A DNA stretch of 64,000 nucleotides, from assembly GCF_007970805.1 (NCBI RefSeq), contig NZ_CP042433.1:4216001-4280000 (forward strand), given 5' to 3'. The DNA comes from Flavisolibacter ginsenosidimutans (GTDB taxonomy: Bacteria; Bacteroidota; Bacteroidia; Chitinophagales; Chitinophagaceae). Within the stretch, counting starts at the first letter, position 1. Every line of letters starts with the position of its first letter. Position numbers and translations under genes: made by a program. Positions 1-8,492 of this stretch are shown here, one piece after another. The notes beneath the pieces were generated by a model, which saw nothing but the letters and a program-made list of their open reading frames with translations, made no database searches and was not told the origin of the DNA.

Positions 1-436
1 TTGCGCCTTCAGCAATCATGTACTCGGCAACGTCGAGTTGTAATTTGGAGCCGCCATCCGGATCGGAACCAAATGTAATTTTGGTAAAGCCGTTGTCGCT
101 CTCGATCTCAATGATAGATTTTTCAGCGTTCTTATTTTCCTTTTTGGCCAGGGCTTTATACTGCGTTCGTCCATTTTTCAAATACTCCTTCCATTGACAG
201 ATTGAAATTTCATTAATTTCTCCTTCCACTGTTTCGGTTTCTCCCTGCATTGTCATTGTCAAAAGAAATTTATCGTTGTCGAAAACAACGGTTGCGTCAG
301 TCGGTGATTCACGCACAACATTGCCGTCTTTAAGCTGTTTTATCTTGCTGCATTTAAAGGCTACTTTTTTATCGCACTGTGCGTGGGAGATTTGGAAAAA
401 CGCGAAGACGCCAAGGAGCAGAATTGTTTTTCTCAT
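1..436 (-). CDS. Secreted protein of unknown function (3' end cut off by window)
   Basis: The reading frame runs off the left edge of the window, so the C-terminus is missing; about 145 residues are visible. It begins MRKTILLLGVFAFFQISHAQ, a clear Sec signal peptide with a likely cleavage after HAQ. The mature part has three cysteines, is lysine- and glutamate-rich, and alternates short hydrophobic and polar stretches as a beta-rich secreted protein would. I do not recognise the family. It runs in the same direction as the M16 peptidase gene upstream but is separated from it by about 325 bases and a terminator, so it is probably transcribed alone. The start was chosen because the signal peptide follows it directly. 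Confidence 0.7.
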   Translation of the reverse strand, partial: MRKTILLLGVFAFFQISHAQCDKKVAFKCSKIKQLKDGNVVRESPTDATVVFDNDKFLLTMTMQGETETVEGEINEISICQWKEYLKNGRTQYKALAKKENKNAEKSIIEIESDNGFTKITFGSDPDGGSKLQLDVAEYMIAEGA

Positions 437-669
437 AAGTGATCTTTTAAATTTTGGCTAGTGAAACTACGGCATCCAGCGATTCTATCAAGTATTGTTT
501 GCCACAGGCCGCTAAACAGCTCTCAGCTTTGCGTTAAAGGTGTGGCGGACAAGGTGAGCAATCGTCAACAGTTGGCTCACCGAAACAGCATTTAAGACAA
601 GAGAAAAGGAAAGAGGCATTGGTTGCCGCGCAATAAATAAGCGGATTAAGCCCTTCTTCGTTTCTGCAA

Positions 670-699
670 TAAAAGAGCCCCGCTCTTTGGAGCAGGGCT
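670..699 (-). terminator. Intrinsic terminator of the M16 peptidase gene
   Basis: A 10-bp stem (676-685 with 690-699, one mismatch) with a 4-base loop is followed on the minus strand by a T-rich run (CTTTTATTG). It lies about 60 bases past the stop of the M16 peptidase gene. The rest of the 437-761 gap shows no open reading frame or repeat that I can support. Confidence 0.75.
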
Positions 700-761
700 A
701 TGAAAATGATTGATTTAAACGCTCACAAGTTTAAAGAAACGTGGCTTAAAAATTTGTTTCT

Positions 762-3674
762 TTAAAAGGCTTGCTTTGCGGCAAGGTTGCCATCTGCGTC
801 CAGTTCCACAATGTCGTAACCCAGCTTTTTCACACCGTCCAAAATTTTCTTTTTATCACCCACCAAAAGAATGTTCATCTTCTCGGGGTGCAGATACTTT
901 TGCGCCGCCGCTTTCATTTGCGCCGACGTCATGTTCTTTAAAATTTTGTTCTGCTGCTCTACAAAATCCGGTGGAAGATTGTAATCCAAAATGCGGCCGA
1001 TGAAGGCGGCTTTTTGCATACCGGTTTCGTAAGCCAGGGCATCACGCTGGCCCACGGCGCTCTTCATAAAACTTATTTCTTCGTCAGTTGGTCCGTTAGC
1101 CGAATAGGTTTTAAGCTCTTTCATCACTTCCACCAAAGCGCTGTCGGTTGCGTCGGCTTTAATGCCTGAGCTAAAGCTAAAATCACCGCTGTATTCATCG
1201 CCGGTGAATCCGCTGCGTGCACCGTAAGTCCAGCCTTTATCTTCACGAAGATTTAAATTCACACGGCTGTTGAAAGCCCCGCCCAGCGGGAAGTTCATGA
1301 GGTACGCACGGTAGTAATCGCCGGTTGCGTCGTATTTCAATCCTGTTGCATAACCAACTCTAAATTCTGATTGTGCAGCCTTCGGTACGTCAACCAAATA
1401 CACTTTTGTTTTGTCAACAGAAGGCGTTGGATCAATCTTTGGCAGCGTTACTTTTTTCTTCGGCAATTTGTCGAGGAAAGAAAGCTTGGGCAAAATCTCT
1501 GCTTCCGTTACATCACCCACAATCACCACTTTGGTTCCAAGTGACGTCATGTTGTTGTTGTAATAATTCTGCACGTCTTCGAGCTTGATGTTCGGAACCG
1601 TTTTCTCCGTGCCTTCTTCCGGAATGGCGAGAATGTGGTTGGAACCGTAATTCAATTTTGCAAACACGGCAGAAGCTACTGCAGCAGGCTGCGATTTCAT
1701 TTGTTTAAAACCTTCCAGCGACTGGCGTTGAATGCGTTTGAATGTTTCTTCCGAAAATTTCGGGTTAAACATGCGCTCTTGCAACAAGGCAAGCGTCTTG
1801 TCCAAATTTTTCTTCAGCGATTGCACGTTGAAGGTTACGTCGTTTGTGCCGCTGCTTACGCTGATGGAGCTTCCGAGCTTTTGCAGTTCTTCGCCAAATT
1901 GTTCAGCGGTAAAGTTCTTCGTGTCTTCGTTCATCATGCGGGCGAAGAAAGAAGCCACGCCTGCTTTTGACACGTCAGCTGCTTCCAACAAATGACCGCC
2001 GGGAATAGAAATCGAAAGCGTTACCGTTGGTATCTCGGTGTTTTGCGTACCAATCATTTTCACGCCGCTCGGCAAATCTTTGCGCCAGTATTGCGGAACT
2101 TTTACAACAGGATTTGGACCGTTGCCGGGAATCTTCTTGCGATCGAAATTGTCTTTTGCTTTTACGTATTTCAAGCCTGCATAACCGTAATCCGGCGCTT
2201 TGTAGTTCGACTTATCAATCGTGTAATTGTCAGCCGATGCCGCGGCGGTTGCTTCCTGTCCTTTTGTAAGCGTGCTTAACACCACGTGGTTCTTGCCCTT
2301 GATGTATTGATTGTACACACGCATCACGTCTTCCTTCGTCAACTTTTTGTATTGGTCAAGAAGCGTAGCCAGCAAGTTTGGATTGCCGGCAAAGGTTTGA
2401 AAAGCCGCCAGCGTACTTACTTTACCCGATACGCTTTGCAAACCGTTGATGGTTCTTGCTTCAAATTGCGTTTTAAATTTTTCTACGTCGTCATCGGTCA
2501 CGCCGCGCTTTTCAAATGCTGCAAACGCATCGTTCACCAATGATTCCATGTCGCTTAAAGACGATTCAGGATAAGGCGTAATGCCAATGGAAAACTCACC
2601 GGCCAGTTCTGATGACTGGTTGAAGGCGCTTGCCTGCAAAGCCTTTTGCGTTTTGATAAGCGTTTGATAGAAAACGGAAGCCCTGTTTCCCCCACCGCCT
2701 CCGCCGCCACGGCCTCCGCGACCACCGCCGCCACCAAAACCTCCGCCTCCGCCAAGCACTTGCGCCAACAAAGAAAGCGCCGGACCATCGGGATGATATT
2801 CGGGAACGGTTGGATAAACAAGGCGCAACTGCGATGCTCTTGCGTAATTGTCAACGTAGCTTGTGTAGCGGGTTTTATCCAACACAACAGGGTCGAGTTT
2901 TACCGGCGTTACTTTTGGTCCGCTTGGGATGGTGCCAAAATATTTTTCAACCAACTTTACAACGTTTGCTGTGTTCACATCGCCACCGATTGTAAGGGTG
3001 GCATTGTTTGGTCCGTACCAACGAAGGAAAAAGTTTTTAAGGTCGTTCGCGTTGCTGCGATTCAAATCTTCAATGTAACCAATCGTCAGCCAAGAATATG
3101 GATGGCCGTAAGGATAAAGTGCTTTCGAAACGTACTCGCTTTGTAAGCCGTAAGGGCGGTTGTCGTAATTCTGACCTCTTTCGTTCTTTACCGTTGCACG
3201 CTGCACTTCAAATTTCTTTTGCGTAACGGCATCCAGCAAAAAACCCATGCGGTCCGATTCAAGCCACAAAGCTTTTTCGAGTTGGTTGGAAGGAATGGTT
3301 TCGTAATAATTTGTTCTGTCGCGATTGGTGCTGCCGTTGAGCGTACCGCCGGCTTCGGTCACAATTTTAAAATGCTGTTCGTCGGCCACGTGATCGCTGC
3401 CTTGAAACATCATGTGCTCAAAGAAATGTGCGAAGCCAGACTTTCCAATCTCTTCTCTGGCAGAACCCACGTGATAGGTTACGTCAACGTGCACCACGGG
3501 ATCGCTGTGGTCTTCGTGCACAATCAGCGTAAGGCCGTTTGGCAACACGTACTTCTCGTATGGAATAACGAGTTCATTCCCTTTTCTGGTCACTTTCTCC
3601 ACCAGCTTCGCCTGGCTAAACGCAGCCACCACCAAGAACAGCAGGCAAAGGGCGCCGGTTAGTTTTTTTCTCAT
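762..3674 (-). CDS. M16 family zinc metallopeptidase (two-domain, secreted)
   Basis: This is a 970-residue periplasmic or outer-membrane-associated peptidase of the pitrilysin/insulinase family, which degrades peptides in a closed chamber. A signal peptide ends near residue 20 (AAFSQA). The first M16 domain carries the inverted zinc motif HFFEH at residues 83-87 (HxxEH). A second, non-catalytic M16 half follows from about residue 520, so one chain holds both halves, as in other Bacteroidota members. Oddity: at about residues 307-329, where the family normally has a short GGG..SR loop, there is an expanded glycine-rich run broken by a few Arg and Phe. It is encoded by a GC-rich stretch at 2690-2754. 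A terminator follows the gene. Substrate unknown; family assignment is firm. Confidence 0.93.
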   Translation of the reverse strand: MRKKLTGALCLLFLVVAAFSQAKLVEKVTRKGNELVIPYEKYVLPNGLTLIVHEDHSDPVVHVDVTYHVGSAREEIGKSGFAHFFEHMMFQGSDHVADEQHFKIVTEAGGTLNGSTNRDRTNYYETIPSNQLEKALWLESDRMGFLLDAVTQKKFEVQRATVKNERGQNYDNRPYGLQSEYVSKALYPYGHPYSWLTIGYIEDLNRSNANDLKNFFLRWYGPNNATLTIGGDVNTANVVKLVEKYFGTIPSGPKVTPVKLDPVVLDKTRYTSYVDNYARASQLRLVYPTVPEYHPDGPALSLLAQVLGGGGGFGGGGGRGGRGGGGGGGNRASVFYQTLIKTQKALQASAFNQSSELAGEFSIGITPYPESSLSDMESLVNDAFAAFEKRGVTDDDVEKFKTQFEARTINGLQSVSGKVSTLAAFQTFAGNPNLLATLLDQYKKLTKEDVMRVYNQYIKGKNHVVLSTLTKGQEATAAASADNYTIDKSNYKAPDYGYAGLKYVKAKDNFDRKKIPGNGPNPVVKVPQYWRKDLPSGVKMIGTQNTEIPTVTLSISIPGGHLLEAADVSKAGVASFFARMMNEDTKNFTAEQFGEELQKLGSSISVSSGTNDVTFNVQSLKKNLDKTLALLQERMFNPKFSEETFKRIQRQSLEGFKQMKSQPAAVASAVFAKLNYGSNHILAIPEEGTEKTVPNIKLEDVQNYYNNNMTSLGTKVVIVGDVTEAEILPKLSFLDKLPKKKVTLPKIDPTPSVDKTKVYLVDVPKAAQSEFRVGYATGLKYDATGDYYRAYLMNFPLGGAFNSRVNLNLREDKGWTYGARSGFTGDEYSGDFSFSSGIKADATDSALVEVMKELKTYSANGPTDEEISFMKSAVGQRDALAYETGMQKAAFIGRILDYNLPPDFVEQQNKILKNMTSAQMKAAAQKYLHPEKMNILLVGDKKKILDGVKKLGYDIVELDADGNLAAKQAF

Positions 3675-3866
3675 GTGTAAATGTTTAAGGGTGAAAAATT
3701 AACGCAAAAGGGGGTTCATTTTTTTGACGATGGTTAAAAAACCTTAATGAATATGTGTCGCGTGACGGTATCCCGAAAAATTGCTGCAATGGAGATGATG
3801 TTAGAGGAGTGCTTAAAGCCGAAGGCTATCAAACCTTATAACCCTGGTAGCAACGCCACCAAAACG

Positions 3867-3906
3867 ACCTTGTTGCCTTATGCAGCAGGGAATAAGGCAA
3901 CAAGGT
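3867..3906. repeat. Perfect 15-bp inverted repeat in a 358-base intergenic gap
   Basis: The gap 3675-4032 lies between the divergent M16 and AIM24 genes. It holds a perfect inverted repeat: ACCTTGTTGCCTTAT at 3867-3881, a 10-base loop, then its exact complement at 3892-3906. No T-run follows on the plus strand; on the minus strand CGTTTT follows. Placed between two divergent starts it could be an operator, a terminator of an unseen transcript, or a remnant of a mobile repeat. No convincing gene fills the gap. Confidence 0.7.
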
Positions 3907-4032
3907 TTGCCGACGAAAACCGCAATGCCATTTCTTTTTGTATGAATGCGTTTTTCAGCGGCAAAAAGTCAAAATTTCTCCCTCGTTTATTTCAATTCCA
4001 ATCATTAATTACCTTCCCAAAAAATTAAAACA

Positions 4033-4839
4033 ATGAACACCTTCAATAGAACTTCTCACGAAATTGACTACCGCATTTTTGGCGAAGAAATGCAATGCGT
4101 GGAGATTGAACTTGACCCCGAAGAAACGGCCGTTGCCGAAAGCGGTGCATTTATGATGATGGATGACGACATACAAATGCAAACCATCTTCGGCGACGGC
4201 AGCCGGCAACAGGGCTCTGGCTTATTCGGAAAATTAATGTCGGCGGGCAAGCGCTTGCTTACCGGGGAAAGTTTGTTCATGACGGCGTACACCAACACCG
4301 GCATGGGCAAGAAGAAAGTTTATTTTGCCGCACCATACGCGGGAAAAATCATCACCCTGAACCTTGCAGAGTTGGGCGGCCGTGTAATTGCGCAAAAAGA
4401 CGCTTTTCTCTGTGCTGCAAAAGGCGTGAGTATCGGCATCGAGTTTCAGAAAAAATTGGGTACAGGACTATTCGGTGGCGAAGGTTTCATCATGGAAAAA
4501 CTGGAGGGTGACGGTCTTGCTTTTTGCCACGCCGGTGGTTACGTGCTTGAACGGGATTTGCAACCCGGTGAACTGTTAAAGATTGATACCGGTTGCATCG
4601 TGGCGTTTCAGGCAAGTGTTGATTATGACATTCAATTTATCGGCGGCATCAAAAACACCATCTTTGGCGGCGAAGGTTTGTTCTTCGCCACGCTTCGGGG
4701 TCCTGGTAAAGTGTGGATTCAATCTTTGCCCGTGAGCCGCTTGGCCGCACGCATTTTGCAATACGGCGTTGGTCCTCGCAAAGAAGAAGGCAGTGTGTTG
4801 GGCGGTTTAGGAAATATGCTTGACGGAGATGGATGGTAA
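4033..4839 (+). CDS. AIM24 / TIGR00266 family protein
   Basis: This 268-residue protein belongs to the AIM24 (DUF124, TIGR00266) family. Bacterial members are trimeric beta-prism-like proteins of unknown biochemical function; the eukaryotic relative affects mitochondrial inner-membrane organisation. Family-like features visible here are the N-terminal ECVEIELDP-type strand (here MQCVEIELDPEETAVAESGA), the MMMDDDIQMQT segment, and the glycine-rich repeats GTGLFGGEGF and GGIKNTIFGGEGLF in the second half. There is no signal peptide. A KirBac channel gene lies 95 bases downstream in the same direction, separated by a palindromic element. The start ATG follows an A-rich leader. Family call strong; role unknown. 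Confidence 0.88.
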   Translation: MNTFNRTSHEIDYRIFGEEMQCVEIELDPEETAVAESGAFMMMDDDIQMQTIFGDGSRQQGSGLFGKLMSAGKRLLTGESLFMTAYTNTGMGKKKVYFAAPYAGKIITLNLAELGGRVIAQKDAFLCAAKGVSIGIEFQKKLGTGLFGGEGFIMEKLEGDGLAFCHAGGYVLERDLQPGELLKIDTGCIVAFQASVDYDIQFIGGIKNTIFGGEGLFFATLRGPGKVWIQSLPVSRLAARILQYGVGPRKEEGSVLGGLGNMLDGDGW

Positions 4840-4843
4840 ATCC

Positions 4844-4928
4844 GTTGACTGGTTGATTCGTTGAAACGGTTAATTGGATAACTTTTCTCTTTTGCCAATC
4901 AACAAATAAACCGGTCAACAAATCAACT
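4844..4928. repeat. Word-repeat palindrome A (GTTGA-type) between AIM24 and KirBac genes
   Basis: Left arm about 4844-4878, right arm about 4895-4928. The arms are imperfect complements, each built of repeated GTTGA/GGTT words, around a pyrimidine-rich loop. It begins five bases after the AIM24 stop codon. It shares the exact 14-mer GGTTGATTCGTTGA with the element at 59665-59717. Confidence 0.65.
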
Positions 4929-4934
4929 AAAAAA

Positions 4935-5918
4935 ATGGCCAGTACGAAAATCAACCGCCGATCCAAAGCCAATCCCGATACCGGTTTCGGTTCGCAAACC
5001 ACTGCGGTTGGCGGCCGCTTTGTCAACAAAGACGGTTCGATTAACGTGCGCAAGCAAGGCTTGTCTTTTATGCGGCGTACCAGTTTTTATTCCTCGCTGC
5101 TCGAAGCCCCGTGGCCAAAATTTTTGCTGCTCATTTTTGTTGCTTACCTGCTTGCCAATTTTCTGTTTACCCTCGTTTATTTACTCGTGGGCATGGAGCA
5201 CTTGCAGGGCTTTCATTCGGCAACGCAGGCAGGCAAGGTTCGAGAAGTGTTTTATTTCAGCACACAAACCTTTACTACGGTTGGCTACGGCCGCATAAAT
5301 CCTGTGGGTGATGCGGCCGATATTGTCGCGTCCATTGAAACCATGATGGGCTGGTTGTTTTTCGCACTCGTTACCGGGCTGCTTTACGGACGGTTTACGC
5401 GGCCAAAAGCCTACATCAATTTCAGTCAGCAGGCGCTTGTTAGTCCTTACCAGGCCGGCGTTGGCGTTATGTTTCGCATGGTTCCCTACAAGAGCCTTCA
5501 CCAACTTACCGACGTGCGGGTTGTGGTGAGTCTTTCGCTGAAAGTAACAGAGAACGAAAAGTCGGAATACCGCTTTTACACGCTTTCGCTTGAGCGGTCA
5601 CGCATTGACATGTTCAACATGAACTGGACGGTGGTGCACCCCGTTTCCGAGGAAAGCCCGCTGCTTCATTTCACTAAAGAAGACCTTGACCAAAGCGATG
5701 CAGAAATGTATGTGCAGGTCACGGGCTTTGATCCCATCTTCTCCAACACGGTCATGTCACGCACTTCTTATACCTACAAAGAATTTATTTGGGGCGCCAA
5801 GTTCAAGCCTATGTACCACGAGTCGGAAGATGGCAGCACAACCATTTTGGAGTTGGACAAACTCAATGAATTTGACAGGGTGCAACTTCCTGTTTTGGCC
5901 GAAATAAATGCACAATAA
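4935..5918 (+). CDS. KirBac-type inward-rectifier potassium channel
   Basis: A 327-residue potassium channel of the prokaryotic Kir family. Visible parts are a basic cytoplasmic N-terminus with a slide-helix region near residues 45-58, TM1 at about 61-88, a pore helix followed by the selectivity filter TVGYG (residues 115-119), TM2 at about 128-153, and a cytoplasmic beta-sandwich (IRK C-terminal domain) from about 165 to the end. Family knowledge predicts a tetramer that conducts K+ and is gated by its cytoplasmic domain and lipids. It may be co-transcribed with the AIM24 gene upstream, but the intervening palindrome could separate them. Length is normal for KirBac proteins. Confidence 0.93.
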   Translation: MASTKINRRSKANPDTGFGSQTTAVGGRFVNKDGSINVRKQGLSFMRRTSFYSSLLEAPWPKFLLLIFVAYLLANFLFTLVYLLVGMEHLQGFHSATQAGKVREVFYFSTQTFTTVGYGRINPVGDAADIVASIETMMGWLFFALVTGLLYGRFTRPKAYINFSQQALVSPYQAGVGVMFRMVPYKSLHQLTDVRVVVSLSLKVTENEKSEYRFYTLSLERSRIDMFNMNWTVVHPVSEESPLLHFTKEDLDQSDAEMYVQVTGFDPIFSNTVMSRTSYTYKEFIWGAKFKPMYHESEDGSTTILELDKLNEFDRVQLPVLAEINAQ

Positions 5919-5939
5919 AATGTAACCCGCTTCCTCGTT

Positions 5940-6149
5940 TTAAAACTTCCGTAACGTCATAAAAGCGGTAGTCGAAATCATTGTTTGGCTTGGTTGTGCA
6001 CGAACGTTTAGAAATGATTTTGCAGAACGCGAAGCGCTGGCAAGGCCGAATGTTTTATCAGCAATAAAATTTTTTTGAAAAAGAACGGCAACGAAAAGCA
6101 CAAGGGGCAAACAGGCGAGAATTAGTTTAACGGTGAGAAACGTTTTCAT
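5940..6149 (-). CDS. Small membrane or secreted protein, unknown
   Basis: A 69-residue frame with a strong N-terminal hydrophobic segment (MKTFLTVKLILACLPLVLFV) followed by a basic, serine-rich tail. It could be a small inner-membrane protein or a short secreted peptide. No family is recognised. It converges on the KirBac gene, whose stop is only 21 bases away, and no promoter word is evident. It may be a chance frame; support is the signal-like N-terminus only. Confidence 0.35.
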   Translation of the reverse strand: MKTFLTVKLILACLPLVLFVAVLFQKNFIADKTFGLASASRSAKSFLNVRAQPSQTMISTTAFMTLRKF

Positions 6150-6210
6150 GGTGACAGGTTTTCTTGCGCATTGGTATGATTAACCCATAAAAACGTAATC
6201 AGCGTTGACA

Positions 6211-6238
6211 TAAAAAAAGCGGAGACCTTGCTCCGCTT
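6211..6238 (-). terminator. Intrinsic terminator of the glycine-zipper lipoprotein gene
   Basis: Stem AAGCGGAG (6217-6224) pairs with 6231-6238 around a 6-base loop. On the minus strand it runs straight into a stretch of seven T. It lies about 20 bases past the stop of the gene at 6261-6782. Confidence 0.85.
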
Positions 6239-6260
6239 CCGAATTTATATTGAGTGAACA

Positions 6261-6782
6261 TTAGTAACGTCCGTCTTTCTTGTCTTTTGAACGGCCAATA
6301 CCGTAACCTACACCGGCACCCAAAATGCCGCCGATTGCCGCGCCGGCCGCACGGTTACGTTTGTTAATCACCGCACCTACTACCGCACCACCAACACCAC
6401 CAATTACAGCGCCTTTCGCGGCCTTGCTCCAGCCTTTCTTTTTGGCCGTGTTAGAGGAAGTGGAATTGTAAACGCCACTGCCGTTAGAGGAAGAACGTCT
6501 TGCGGTAGATGTGCTCCTTCTCGAACTTGTCGTTGGCCTGTCAACGTACACAACTCTTTCGCGTACGACTTCTTTTGTAGGCTGTTGTGCAGCCACTTGA
6601 TTTTGCTGGGCAAGCTGGTTAGCAACGGCCAATTCGTTCTGTGCTTTCCACTGCTGAAACTGTGCCAGTCCGGCGGTGTCAACAGGTTTCAGCGTTTGGG
6701 TTTCGGCTGCCGTTCGCGGGTTGTTGTTGCTGCACGACGCCATGATGGCTACCGTGCTTAATGCAAAAAGTATCTTTTTCAT
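6261..6782 (-). CDS. Glycine-zipper lipoprotein
   Basis: The start at 6782 (MKKILFALSTVAIMASCSNN) gives a type II signal peptide with lipobox MASC, so a 173-residue lipoprotein; the frame is open 12 codons further upstream but adds only a non-signal leader. The middle is a Gln/Ala-rich then Ser/Thr/Arg-rich linker containing VVRERVVYVDRP. The C-terminus has a glycine zipper (KGAVIGGVGGAVVGAVI and AAGAAIGGILGAGVGYGIG), a membrane-inserting motif shared with YMGG-like and SlyB/Rick_17kDa-type outer-membrane lipoproteins. It ends in a basic tail. Probably an envelope-stability protein; exact role unknown. Confidence 0.75.
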   Translation of the reverse strand: MKKILFALSTVAIMASCSNNNPRTAAETQTLKPVDTAGLAQFQQWKAQNELAVANQLAQQNQVAAQQPTKEVVRERVVYVDRPTTSSRRSTSTARRSSSNGSGVYNSTSSNTAKKKGWSKAAKGAVIGGVGGAVVGAVINKRNRAAGAAIGGILGAGVGYGIGRSKDKKDGRY

Positions 6783-6967
6783 AAGTTTACGTTTTCCGGA
6801 TAAGTAATGTTGTTTCATCGTGCCTCATCTAAAGACAAAAACGTGCCAAGTGAATAATAGAAGTGTTATTGCCTGTTAAAAACTCTTCAAAACGGCAGGC
6901 TAAAACCCTAAAGACCGGACACTTCCTTTTGCTCTGGCAAGATGAAAATAAAAGCAGGAAAAGATTT

Positions 6968-7462
6968 TTATGCAAGGGGCAGATAGCGCTGAATAAGTTC
7001 TATCATTTCTTCATTTTCCTGGATGATGGCGTGATCGAGCGAGGTCTTTCCGCGGCTGTCGGGAAGGTTGCTTTGTGCGCCGTTGCGCAGCAGCCATTCG
7101 GCAATCTGAAGCTGCCCGAAAGTAGCGGCAAACGTGAGAGCCGGTGCGCCGTTGGCATTGCGAAGGTTTACGTCGGCACCCGCATCAATCAGCTTTTTTG
7201 CAATCTCTTTGTAGCCTTTAAAACAAACGCCCATTAGTGCCGTGTTGCCGGCCATGTCCTGCGCATTCACGTCGGCGCCATTTTGCAGCAGAAATTCAAC
7301 CACGGCGGGCTGATCGTTATACGCGGCCAATATCAACGGCGTAAAGCCTTTTCCATCGCGTGTGTTTAGGCTTGCCGGGTCGGCTTCGTGCGCCGTTTGC
7401 AAAGCCGTTACATCGCCGCGGCGCGAAGCATCAAATACGTCAACGTTGCTGGGGTTGTTCAT
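6968..7462 (-). CDS. Ankyrin-repeat protein
   Basis: About 164 residues from the start chosen at 7462. It contains four to five ankyrin repeats with the usual words GFTPLILAAYNDQ, LLQNGADVNAQD, GNTALMGVCFKGY and LIDAGADVNLRN. No signal peptide is seen, so it is probably a cytoplasmic protein-protein interaction module. The start was moved 32 codons downstream of the longest frame because the -7 word TAATTTTG lies at 7471-7478, between the two candidate starts. Partner unknown. Confidence 0.82.
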   Translation of the reverse strand: MNNPSNVDVFDASRRGDVTALQTAHEADPASLNTRDGKGFTPLILAAYNDQPAVVEFLLQNGADVNAQDMAGNTALMGVCFKGYKEIAKKLIDAGADVNLRNANGAPALTFAATFGQLQIAEWLLRNGAQSNLPDSRGKTSLDHAIIQENEEMIELIQRYLPLA

Positions 7463-7470
7463 CGTGCCAA

Positions 7471-7478
7471 CAAAATTA
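7471..7478 (-). promoter_or_regulatory. Bacteroidota -7 promoter word for the ankyrin gene
   Basis: TAATTTTG on the minus strand matches TAnnTTTG. It lies 8 bases before the ATG at 7462, which implies a leader of only a few bases. Confidence 0.5.
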
Positions 7479-7585
7479 GGTGCAAAAGCAAAACGCCGCA
7501 GGTTGCGGCGTTCACTGTTCAAAAGATAAAGTTCGTTTGTTGAAGTGTTGTTCTTCAATCGTTGCGTGATGATTGAAACTTCACC

Positions 7586-8263
7586 TTACAAATTCCAGTT
7601 TCTTGAAAAAACTTTCTGCAGCAGCGGTGTAGTGCGGGATGCGGCGTTGGTGCGTACCTGCTGTTCGGTCTCTTCTAATTTCTGAAACATTTTTTCGCTT
7701 ACCAAGCCGGCCATAATGTTGGCCAAATCAAGATTGAGTTTGTTGCCCACCAAGGCTTTTGCGGGCTGAATAATCTTGTCCCATTGTTCGTTCAGCTTGT
7801 ATTCGTTCAGGGCTTGCTGCATCACAGGTTTTATAGACGTGCGAAGCTCGCTGCCCACATTGCTGCGCAGATAGTCGGTTGCCGACGTGCCGCCGCTCTT
7901 TACTATGCGAATAGCGTCACTCAATTTCATGTTGGCAATTCCGTTTATGAAAATAGGAACCGAGCGGGTTGCGGTTTGCTCGGCTGCCGTGCTAAGCGTA
8001 TTGGTAAACCGGTCAACCTCGCTGGTGAGCCCAAGCGTTTGCAATGTGTTCAGGGTTTTGCGCAAGGATTCGGGAAAAAGAGCGGCCATCACGGCGTCTT
8101 TGGTAAAGGCTCCCTGCAAATTGCTTTTAGCGCCCAGTTGCAACAACTCGCGGATGGCGGCGGAAGCATCCTGTTCGGTGAGTACATAGTTTTTTAAGGT
8201 GCTGCACGAAAAAGTAATCGGTAGCAGAAAAGCGAAGAGGACGGGTAGAACTGCTTTTTTCAT
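7586..8263 (-). CDS. DUF4197 domain lipoprotein
   Basis: A 225-residue protein with a lipoprotein signal peptide (LLPITFSCSTLKN, lipobox FSC). The body is alpha-helical and matches the DUF4197 pattern seen across Bacteroidota and proteobacteria: ASAAIRELLQLGAKS, VDRFTNTLSTAAEQT, and SGGTSATDYLRSNV near the middle. It is predicted to sit in the periplasm attached to a membrane. No biochemical role is known to me. It lies about 120 bases upstream of the ankyrin gene in the same direction, with no obvious terminator between, so the two may be co-transcribed. Confidence 0.8.
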   Translation of the reverse strand: MKKAVLPVLFAFLLPITFSCSTLKNYVLTEQDASAAIRELLQLGAKSNLQGAFTKDAVMAALFPESLRKTLNTLQTLGLTSEVDRFTNTLSTAAEQTATRSVPIFINGIANMKLSDAIRIVKSGGTSATDYLRSNVGSELRTSIKPVMQQALNEYKLNEQWDKIIQPAKALVGNKLNLDLANIMAGLVSEKMFQKLEETEQQVRTNAASRTTPLLQKVFSRNWNL

Positions 8264-8353
8264 GGTGTGACGTTTTGCTGTGTTGGATGAATTGTTTTCT
8301 GTTTACGACTTACAAAAAATAGGGCCACAACTTGTTGGGGATTGTTAAAACAA

Positions 8354-8383
8354 AAAGGCAACGCGGCTCTGCGCGTTGCCTTT
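8354..8383 (-). terminator. Intrinsic terminator of the Hsp20 gene
   Basis: A perfect 12-bp stem, AAAGGCAACGCG (8354-8365) with 8372-8383, and a 6-base loop. On the minus strand it is followed by TTTTTGTTTT. It lies about 100 bases past the Hsp20 stop, with a word-repeat palindrome between. Confidence 0.85.
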
Positions 8384-8386
8384 AAC

Positions 8387-8492
8387 AAATGAATAATGAG
8401 TTGTCGGTAATGAGTGCCGTGCCGTGCGTGTTTTACAAGTGCGAAAGACGTGCAAGCTTCAAACGGCCCCATTCATTATTCATCATTCATTT
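8387..8492. repeat. Word-repeat palindrome F (TGAATAATGA-type) downstream of Hsp20
   Basis: TGAATAATGA at 8390-8399 is exactly complementary to 8473-8482. Both arms extend with repeated ATGAAT/ATTCAT words (right arm 8471-8492). The Hsp20 stop codon is part of the right arm. The loop is long, about 70 bases. Confidence 0.6.

Noticed and set aside
3747..4028. A 93-codon open frame in the M16-AIM24 gap
   Set aside because: Its codons run through the 15-bp palindrome, there is no recognisable domain or signal peptide, and no promoter or conserved pattern supports it.
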